Origin: Bacteroidales bacterium UBA3389
Lineage (GTDB): Bacteria > Bacteroidota > Bacteroidia > Bacteroidales > P3
Length of the DNA: 7,051 nucleotides
Direction of reading: 5' to 3'
NCBI GenBank assembly: GCA_002358835.1
Contig: DEPP01000080.1
Span: 4,956 to 12,006 of the forward strand
The number at the start of each line of letters is the position of its first letter. The stretch's first letter is position 1. The notes below the pieces were generated by a model. The model did not search any database. It saw nothing but the letters and a program-made list of their open reading frames with translations, and was not told the DNA's origin. The translations under genes and the position numbers were made by a program. Below, piece after piece: positions 1 to 4,708 of the stretch.

Positions 1-1
1 A

Positions 2-790
2 CGTCGTGCAGGTCACACCGAAGCTACAATCGATTTAGCAAGGCTTGCGGGCTTGTATCCTGTTGGTGCGTTGATGGAAATAATGAACGAAGATGGCACA
101 ATGGCGAGAATGCCCGATTTGATGAAGTTTGCAGAGGAGTACAATTTGAAAATAATCACGATAAAAGACCTAATAGCATACAGAATCAAGACAGAAAGTT
201 TAATACATAAAGAACAAGAAGTATTTCTTCCTACACAATGGGGTGAATTCAAACTTATAGCTTACACACAAAAAGATAACAACTTGACACACTTGGTTTT
301 GAAAAAAGGGGAATGGGAAAAAGACGAACCAATCTTATGTAGAGTCCACTCTTCTTGTGCAACGGGCGATATTTTTGGTTCTTGCAAATGTGATTGTGGC
401 GAACAATTACACACAGCCATGCAAATGGTCGAGCAAGAAGGCAAAGGGTTGATTGTTTATATGAGCCAAGAAGGAAGAGGCATTGGTTTGGTTAATAAAC
501 TCAAAGCTTACCACCTTCAAGAACAAGGTTTGGACACAGTAGAGGCTAATTTGGCGTTGGGATTCAAAGCAGATGAAAGAGATTATGGCGTAGGAGCTCA
601 GATTTTGAGAGATATGAATGCAACAAACTTGCGTTTGATGTCCAACAATCCGAAAAAACGCACTGGATTGGAAGGTTACGGAATCAAAATCATAGAAAAC
701 GTTCCTCTTGTTATCAATCCAAACAAATATAATGAGAAATATTTGGATACCAAACGAGAAAGAATGGGTCATACTTTGCCTGAAAAATAA
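2..790 (+). CDS. ribBA: RibBA: DHBP synthase / GTP cyclohydrolase II, 5' end outside window
   Basis: Bifunctional cytosolic riboflavin-synthesis enzyme. The RibB half converts ribulose 5-phosphate to 3,4-dihydroxy-2-butanone 4-phosphate; the RibA half opens GTP to the diaminopyrimidine precursor. The reading frame is already open at base 2, so the gene enters from the left and only the end of the RibB domain is present, recognisable by the conserved RxGHTEATIDLARLAG stretch (bases 2-52). The RibA domain runs from about base 215 to the end. Its zinc ligands are the cysteines coded at 356, 389 and 395 (C-x10-C-x-C, as in E. coli RibA), followed by QEGRGIGL, DTVEAN, ADERDYG, SNNPKK and the terminal YLDTKRERMGH. 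An additional cysteine at 383 lies where E. coli RibA has leucine. The C-terminus looks complete. TTG at 53 is an internal codon, not a start. No strong terminator follows before the next gene. Confidence 0.95.
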   Translation, partial: RRAGHTEATIDLARLAGLYPVGALMEIMNEDGTMARMPDLMKFAEEYNLKIITIKDLIAYRIKTESLIHKEQEVFLPTQWGEFKLIAYTQKDNNLTHLVLKKGEWEKDEPILCRVHSSCATGDIFGSCKCDCGEQLHTAMQMVEQEGKGLIVYMSQEGRGIGLVNKLKAYHLQEQGLDTVEANLALGFKADERDYGVGAQILRDMNATNLRLMSNNPKKRTGLEGYGIKIIENVPLVINPNKYNEKYLDTKRERMGHTLPEK

Positions 791-827
791 ATTAGAATAA
801 AAAACATAATAGTAAGAATAAATTTAC

Positions 828-835
828 TACATTTG
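828..835 (+). promoter_or_regulatory. Bacteroidota -7 promoter box for the coiled-coil/zapA unit
   Basis: TACATTTG matches the Bacteroidota primary-sigma -7 consensus TAnnTTTG at all fixed positions and is followed by GC, as is common. It lies 30 nt before the ATG at 866, which would leave a leader of roughly 20-25 nt. I see no convincing TTTG -33 element about 19 nt upstream, so the match rests on the -7 box and position. The identical 8-mer occurs before the TonB-domain gene at 6501. Confidence 0.55.
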
Positions 836-865
836 CAAGCGGTAACGGCTTAAAGTTTTAGCAAC

Positions 866-1180
866 ATGAGTGAGATTCTTTCTTTGATTGCAGAAATCGA
901 GACCAAGATGCAATTCATTATAACACAAAAAGAAAATTGTGAAAGGAAGATTGCGGCATTGGAAAGCGAGAATGAAAGATTAAGAAAAGAAGTTGCGGCC
1001 TTATCGAACAAAAATAGTGAATTATATAATAAAGATATAGTAGGTAAATTAACAAAAGCAATAGAGCAGAAAGAGGATATAAACGAACTGAGGAGAAAGA
1101 TAAACGAATTGTTGCAAGAAGTTAACAAGGGGTTGGCTTTGTTGGTTTTGATACAAGATAGAGACAGAGACGATGAGTGA
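866..1180 (+). CDS. small coiled-coil protein preceding zapA, function unknown
   Basis: A 104-residue soluble protein with no signal peptide or membrane span. Most of it (about residues 5-95) is charged and heptad-like, rich in E, K, L and I (for example CERKIAALESENERLRKEVAAL), so a long coiled coil is expected. I do not recognise a named family. It overlaps zapA by 8 bp (ATGAGTGA, 1173-1180), which argues for translational coupling and a shared role. Inference: it may be a division-ring partner of ZapA, comparable in size and coiled-coil nature to ZapB, but sequence homology to ZapB is not evident. The ATG at 866 is chosen because it follows the promoter-like box at 828 by a short leader. 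The frame has normal codon use for the window and does not look like a shadow of another gene. Confidence 0.8.
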   Translation: MSEILSLIAEIETKMQFIITQKENCERKIAALESENERLRKEVAALSNKNSELYNKDIVGKLTKAIEQKEDINELRRKINELLQEVNKGLALLVLIQDRDRDDE

Positions 1181-1466
1181 GGAGATGATTAGCGTAAGTG
1201 TGGAATTGGCAGGAAAACCATACAAGGTTAATGTCAGAAAGAGTGAAAAAGACATTTTCGAAGAAGCCTCTAACATAGTCGATGAAACGATAAAAGGGTA
1301 TGAAGCAAAATATGCTTACAAGGATAAACAGGATTTACTTGCCATGATATTGTTGCAATATGTTACGGCTTTCATTAAGCAAAACAAGATGCAAAATGAC
1401 AATAACAAAACGGTAACCGAACGCTTGAAAACTATGCTCCAAACCATTGAAAACAGTATCAAATAG
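1173..1466 (+). CDS. zapA: cell division protein ZapA
   Basis: A 97-residue ZapA-family protein. ZapA binds FtsZ in the cytoplasm, forms dimers and tetramers through a C-terminal helix, and bundles FtsZ filaments in the division ring. The sequence shows the family layout: an N-terminal beta part with the AGKPYKVNV segment (about residues 13-21), then EKDIFEEASNIVDETIKGYEAKY, the D-x-Q-D-LLAMILLQY segment near residues 50-62, and a long C-terminal helix. Length is typical for the family. Its ATG lies inside the end of the upstream coiled-coil gene, so the two are almost certainly one transcript. The 6S-like RNA begins only about 15 nt after its stop codon. Confidence 0.92.
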   Translation: MSEEMISVSVELAGKPYKVNVRKSEKDIFEEASNIVDETIKGYEAKYAYKDKQDLLAMILLQYVTAFIKQNKMQNDNNKTVTERLKTMLQTIENSIK

Positions 1467-1474
1467 AATAAGAA

Positions 1475-1672
1475 CGACATACCGCATCAATTTCGTAGCA
1501 GTCTGTAAACTCAACACAATAACAATAACGAGTTAAGCTCATTTTGGAGAAAACAGGCCTCATTTCCGTCAGGAAATCTCTTTGAAGACAGTGGAAGTTT
1601 GACACAAAAGGCACTCAAATCCTTTATTTTCGGAGTTTACGATACTCCATAAATCGAGATTGGTGCGGTTTT
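1475..1672 (+). ncRNA. ssrS: probable 6S RNA
   Basis: The 283-bp zapA-rny spacer has no credible ORF but folds like 6S RNA, which sequesters the primary-sigma RNA polymerase by mimicking an open promoter. A closing stem of 15 pairs joins 1481-1495 with 1655-1669 (two G-U, the rest Watson-Crick). Inside it lie 1505-1512 with 1633-1640 (8 perfect pairs), 1530-1533 with 1613-1616, 1542-1546 with 1605-1609, 1551-1554 with 1597-1600, and an apical hairpin 1562-1567/1572-1577 with loop GTCA: one long interrupted rod. A small hairpin 1632-1636/1644-1648 can form instead of the 1505-1512 helix, in the 3' side of the expected central bubble. Known context: E. coli ssrS also lies directly after zapA. 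The ends are estimated from the closing stem. No TAnnTTTG box precedes it, so it may be processed from the zapA transcript. Confidence 0.72.
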
Positions 1673-1728
1673 ATTATCTCCTTACAACGTTCTGAAACAT
1701 TCTCCTTAAAGCTCCAAGCTTATATAAC

Positions 1729-1736
1729 TAACTTTT
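1729..1736 (+). promoter_or_regulatory. possible -7 promoter box for rny
   Basis: TAACTTTT differs from the Bacteroidota -7 consensus TAnnTTTG only in the last base and ends 13 nt before the rny ATG. If used, the leader would be only about 6-8 nt. No -33 element is clear, so this is a weak call; rny could also be transcribed from further upstream through the 6S region. Confidence 0.3.
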
Positions 1737-1749
1737 TATAGACGAAACC

Positions 1750-3294
1750 ATGAATATACTTATTGGAATCATTATCGGAGTGGTTGGCGGTTTGGGAATA
1801 GGAATTGCACTTTCCGCAACCAAATTGAGAAGTACTTTAGAAAAGAAAAGTCTTCAAGTATTGAAAGAAGCCGAAGAAAAAGGCGAAATCATGAAGAAAG
1901 AAAAAATTCTTCAAGCTAAAGAGAAATTCTTGCAGATGAAAGGCGAACACGAAAAGCAAGTGCAAGAACGAAACAACAAAGTAATGCAAGCCGAGAACAA
2001 AATCAAACAAAAAGAGCAAGCATTAAATCAAAAAGTTGAGGAACTTCAGAAGAAAAGCAACGAATTTTTGGCAGCAAAAGAAAACCTCAGCAAACAAGCA
2101 GAAAAACTTCAAGTTCGCCAACAAGAGGTTGAGAAGGCATATCGCGACAGCATTGAAAAGTTGGAACAAGTTGCAGGATTGTCAGCAGAGGAAGCAAAAG
2201 CCCAACTGATAGAAAGCCTTACCGAAGAAGCGAAAAACGATGCGGCAAACAAAATAATGGAGATTGTCGAAGAGGCTAAGCTGACTGCAAACCAACAAGC
2301 AAAGAAAATCGTTATCGAATCGATACAACGTACCGCAACAGAAAACGCAATAGAAAACACAGTTTCGGTTTTCAATCTCGAAAGCGAGGAAGTAAAAGGA
2401 CGAATCATAGGAAGAGAAGGTCGAAACATCAGAACGTTGGAAAACCTTACGGGAGTGGAAGTGATAATTGATGACTCACCGGATGCAATCCTTCTTTCGT
2501 GCTTTGACCCTGTGAGAAGAGAAGTTGCAAGACTTTCATTACACAAATTGGTTACAGACGGTCGTATTCACCCTGCAAGAATCGAAGAAGTGGTTGCAAA
2601 AACGAAAAAACAAATCGAGCAAGAGGTTATTGAGACCGGAAAAAGAACTTGTATCGATTTGGGAATCGTGAACATGCACCACGAACTTATAAGAATGATA
2701 GGAAAGATGAAATATCGTTCTTCCTACGGACAGAATTTGCTACAACACTCTCGCGAAGTTGCAAACTTATGTGCGACAATGGCAAGCGAATTAGGATTGA
2801 ATCCAAAGATAGCAAAAAGAGCAGGATTGTTGCATGACATAGGTAAAGTGCCGGATAACGAGCCCGAACTACCTCACGCAATCCACGGAATGAAACTTGC
2901 AGAAAAGTTCAAAGAGAAAGCAGAAATCAGCAACGCAATCGGTTCTCACCATGACGAGATAGAGATGCAAAGTCTTTACGCTCCTATCGTTCAAGTCTGC
3001 GATGCGATTTCCGGAGCAAGACCGGGAGCAAGACGAGAAGTGGTTGAGGCGTACATAAACCGCTTAAACAAGTTGGAAGAGATGGCAATGAGCTATCCGG
3101 GAGTTGTTAAAACATACGCAATTCAAGCAGGAAGAGAATTGAGAGTGATTGTATCTGCGGAAAAGGTATCAGATGCTGAAGCAAATCAAATCTCGATGAG
3201 TCTGTCTAAGAAGATACAAAACGAAATGGTCTTTCCGGGCATGATAAAGGTTACCGTGATTCGAGAAACCCGAGCAGTAAATTACGCAAAATAA
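1750..3294 (+). CDS. rny: ribonuclease Y
   Basis: A 514-residue endoribonuclease that starts mRNA decay at the inner face of the membrane. Domains in order: one N-terminal membrane span (about residues 3-23, IGIIIGVVGGLGIGIAL); a long K/E/Q-rich coiled coil (about 27-140); a KH RNA-binding domain with the signature GRIIGREGRN at 217-226; and an HD metal-dependent hydrolase domain with H362-D363 in GLLHDIGK and a second histidine cluster GSHHDE at 398-403. The C-terminal part ends in the family's usual PGMIKVTVIRETRA. Length matches typical RNase Y (about 510-520). All catalytic and binding signatures are present, so it should be active. The ATG at 1750 is right because the membrane anchor begins at once. 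It follows the 6S-like RNA and ends in a strong terminator. Confidence 0.96.
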   Translation: MNILIGIIIGVVGGLGIGIALSATKLRSTLEKKSLQVLKEAEEKGEIMKKEKILQAKEKFLQMKGEHEKQVQERNNKVMQAENKIKQKEQALNQKVEELQKKSNEFLAAKENLSKQAEKLQVRQQEVEKAYRDSIEKLEQVAGLSAEEAKAQLIESLTEEAKNDAANKIMEIVEEAKLTANQQAKKIVIESIQRTATENAIENTVSVFNLESEEVKGRIIGREGRNIRTLENLTGVEVIIDDSPDAILLSCFDPVRREVARLSLHKLVTDGRIHPARIEEVVAKTKKQIEQEVIETGKRTCIDLGIVNMHHELIRMIGKMKYRSSYGQNLLQHSREVANLCATMASELGLNPKIAKRAGLLHDIGKVPDNEPELPHAIHGMKLAEKFKEKAEISNAIGSHHDEIEMQSLYAPIVQVCDAISGARPGARREVVEAYINRLNKLEEMAMSYPGVVKTYAIQAGRELRVIVSAEKVSDAEANQISMSLSKKIQNEMVFPGMIKVTVIRETRAVNYAK

Positions 3295-3315
3295 ACATCA
3301 CAACATTAAGAACAC

Positions 3316-3360
3316 AAACAAGCGAAGTTGATACCGATTCAACTTCGCTTGTTTATTTTT
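3316..3360 (+). terminator. intrinsic terminator after rny
   Basis: A perfect 16-bp stem pairs 3316-3331 with 3339-3354 around the 7-nt loop TACCGAT and is followed by TTTATTTTT. It begins 22 nt after the rny stop codon and closes the plus-strand housekeeping block. In the opposite direction the flank is AAACA-rich only on the stem's own arm, so it may also stop minus-strand transcription from the accessory block. Confidence 0.88.
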
Positions 3361-3443
3361 CACAAACCGATATAACAGCAAACCAAAAAATTAAACCTTT
3401 AATCCAATCAAACAGAATAAAGTTTCAGTGTCGCGAATTCAAG

Positions 3444-3499
3444 AAATCAACGGCTGATTGCTATAAAATATCGCAAAAAGCATCTTCTGTCAGGATTAC
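3444..3499 (-). pseudogene. remnant of a second copy of the HTH-family gene, internally deleted
   Basis: Inside the 230-bp spacer between rny and the HU-like gene are two blocks identical to parts of the intact gene at 4082-4696, on the same strand and in the same order. 3444-3460 equals 4213-4229 (17 of 17) and 3466-3483 equals 4314-4331 (18 of 18); similarity continues more weakly over 3484-3499. In the gene the blocks are 84 nt apart, here 5 nt, a net loss of 79 nt that breaks the frame. Read on the minus strand the remnant gives NPDRRCFLRYF, against NPGRICFLRYL in the intact protein (residues 118-128), then, in a shifted frame, NQPLI. The rest of the spacer (3361-3443) shows no gene I can support. 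Confidence 0.7.
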
Positions 3500-3512
3500 T
3501 TATCCGCCTTTT

Positions 3513-3538
3513 TGCGTCAGAGAACTATTTTTGACGCA
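3513..3538. repeat. inverted repeat spanning the 3' end of the HU-like gene
   Basis: TGCGTCA (3513-3519) pairs with TGACGCA (3532-3538) across a 12-nt loop that contains the stop codon of the HU-like gene. A stable RNA hairpin is plausible, but neither strand has a run of T after it, so it is not a convincing intrinsic terminator. It could slow 3' exonucleases or be chance. Confidence 0.45.
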
Positions 3539-3911
3539 CAACTTTGTATTTCATATTTCTCAAAGCCTCTTTAATCCCCTTGGAAGGCTTATAAATAATC
3601 TTGGTTTTCTCCACCAAATTCTTATCCAATTCCTCAAAACTATCAACCGCATTGGCTTTGACCGACAATTCCACACTGCCGAGTCGTCCTATTTCAGTTC
3701 CGCGTCCGAGTTCGATATTTTCAATCACAACCTGCTCAACCTCAGCTAAAACAAAAGCCACTTCAAAATCCGTAAGCGTAGTTCTTTCGGCAATCAAGGC
3801 ACACAATTTTTCAAAATCCATGCGATGCGGAAGATTAGCCTTGACGAATACCTTTTCTTTCTTTTCGCCATTGAGGCTCATCGTCTTTTTGTAACCTACC
3901 AACTCTATCAT
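3525..3911 (-). CDS. HU-HIG-type (HU-related) DNA-binding protein
   Basis: A 128-residue protein of the HU-related family common in Bacteroidota, which binds DNA as a dimer and is thought to act as nucleoid or local architectural protein. Visible features: a basic N-terminal strand (KKEKVFVKANLPH), a two-helix segment with FEKLCALIAERTTLTDFEVAFVLAEVEQVV (about residues 35-65), the HU-like turn GRGTEIGRLGSVELSV (about 73-88) and the C-terminal VEKTKIIYKPSKGIKEALRNMKYKVV. I chose ATG 3911 because the family begins close to here; an in-frame start at 4004 would add 31 residues that read through the palindrome array and have no family character. It is on the same strand as the HTH gene and kinase, 170 bp downstream of the HTH stop. 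A weak TATTTTG element just before the ATG could be a promoter; the 22-bp palindromes at 3983-4043 lie where an operator would be. Confidence 0.85.
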   Translation of the reverse strand: MIELVGYKKTMSLNGEKKEKVFVKANLPHRMDFEKLCALIAERTTLTDFEVAFVLAEVEQVVIENIELGRGTEIGRLGSVELSVKANAVDSFEELDKNLVEKTKIIYKPSKGIKEALRNMKYKVVRQK

Positions 3912-3982
3912 AATCAACAAAATATTATATATAAAACGAACAAATTCTTGGATAGAAACAAAAACCTCGGTGCAAACCACTG

Positions 3983-4043
3983 AAAAGATCCGATCTTTTG
4001 CCATAAAACATCCGATCTTTCACCCCAAAAGATCCGATCTTTT
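3983..4043. repeat. three palindromes at exact 22-bp spacing (candidate operator array)
   Basis: Copies begin at 3983, 4005 and 4027. The first and third are AAAAGATCCGATCTTTT, a perfect 8-bp inverted repeat around one central C. The middle one, AAAACATCCGATCTTTC, has one change in each arm, at positions that do not pair with each other. Only 5 nt separate neighbours, and the 22-bp repeat unit places every copy on about the same face of the helix. The array lies in the 170-bp gap between the HTH gene's stop and the HU-like gene's start, 72 bp upstream of that ATG. This fits cooperative binding of a dimeric regulator. It may instead be a dispersed palindromic repeat of this genome. Confidence 0.9.
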
Positions 4044-4081
4044 GAATACTCCCCTCAAGACTTTTCTTTTTTTTCAGTCTC

Positions 4082-4696
4082 TTATCGGTTTTCCCCGACT
4101 GCTCTGTCGCAAAAATCAACATTTGTAAAATCCACTCTTGCAACCGTCAGACCACCTCTTGAGCCTATAACAAATTTACAAGCAGATTGATTATCATGTA
4201 TGTAATTGTGTAAAATCAACGGCTGATTGATATAGAAATTCGAACATGTAAACCTGTCGCCTTTGCATAATTTTGAATTTTGCGAATCAATTACCTCAAA
4301 ATTGTCCCTGCCCAAATATCGCAAAAAGCATATCCTGCCGGGATTCCATTGAATTTCCACAATAGAATCGGGTTGCAAATCCTCGGAAGTCAAAGTTTGA
4401 GTGAATAATCTCTGAGAAGAAATCACCTCTTCGCTACTGCAATACTCTATTTCAAAGGTTTTGAAATCGGGATAACCGATAAATCTGCTCAATACATTAA
4501 GAGTTCTTTCTCTGACAGAGGAATAACCATCTATGTATCCGAAAATTCTTTTCAAAGTTGAGACAGATAATCTTTCGTTCAGTCTATTCTCTATCTCATC
4601 TGACAAATAAACAAAATCATGGGAAGAATTCAATTTCTTGTCCAAGATTTCCTCCACAAGAGTTTTTAGCAATAATATATTTTGATTAGTATCCAT
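4082..4696 (-). CDS. putative HTH-type regulator with C-terminal beta-rich domain, unknown family
   Basis: A 204-residue soluble protein without signal peptide or membrane span. The N-terminal 80 residues look like the helix-turn-helix segment seen in several Bacteroidota proteins: YLSDEIENRLNERLSVSTLKRIFGYI (30-55) then RTLNVLSRFIGYPDFKTFE (64-82). The rest is predicted beta-rich, with WNPGRICFLRYLG (117-129), SKLCKGDRFTCSNF (141-154) and a terminal GSRGGLT (178-184); such segments look conserved because a partial second copy at 3444-3499 preserves them. I cannot name the family. DNA binding is inferred from the STLKRIFGY helix only. ATG 4696 lies 12 nt after the kinase stop, so the two are co-transcribed, making it the obvious candidate output or substrate of the kinase. 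Its own SD sequence is not evident, as usual in Bacteroidota. Confidence 0.85.
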   Translation of the reverse strand: MDTNQNILLLKTLVEEILDKKLNSSHDFVYLSDEIENRLNERLSVSTLKRIFGYIDGYSSVRERTLNVLSRFIGYPDFKTFEIEYCSSEEVISSQRLFTQTLTSEDLQPDSIVEIQWNPGRICFLRYLGRDNFEVIDSQNSKLCKGDRFTCSNFYINQPLILHNYIHDNQSACKFVIGSRGGLTVARVDFTNVDFCDRAVGENR

Positions 4697-4708
4697 ATCG
4701 TAAAATCT

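Noticed and set aside
407..772. Antisense ORF of 121 codons inside ribBA
   Set aside because: Fully within the conserved GTP cyclohydrolase II domain, no family resemblance, no promoter.
1490..1749. A protein-coding gene in the zapA-rny spacer
   Set aside because: No frame of useful length with codon bias; the spacer instead shows nested complementary segments of a structured RNA.
2109..2546. Antisense ORF of 145 codons inside rny
   Set aside because: It is opposite the strongly conserved coiled-coil and KH region of rny; its serine/alanine-rich translation is what the complement of that sequence gives.
3513..3538. Intrinsic terminator of the HU-like gene
   Set aside because: The 7-bp hairpin overlaps the stop codon and is followed on the minus strand by A rather than T residues.
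3601..3894. Plus-strand ORF over the HU-like gene
   Set aside because: Shadow of the HU-like gene; serine/threonine-rich translation without recognisable domain.
3912..4004. Upstream in-frame extension of the HU-like gene to an ATG at 4004
   Set aside because: The added 31 residues cross the palindrome array and a hydrophobic low-complexity stretch with no HU-family character; the start at 3911 fits the family.
3983..4043. CRISPR array or intrinsic terminator made by the three palindromes
   Set aside because: Spacers are only 5 nt, so not CRISPR. Each palindrome has a 1-nt centre and a short A/T stem, with no proper loop and T-run, so a terminator is less likely than a DNA-binding site.
3925..4143. 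Minus-strand ORF of 72 codons between the HTH and HU-like genes
   Set aside because: It overlaps the end of the HTH gene in another frame and is made mostly from the palindromes read as codons; no domain or start signal.
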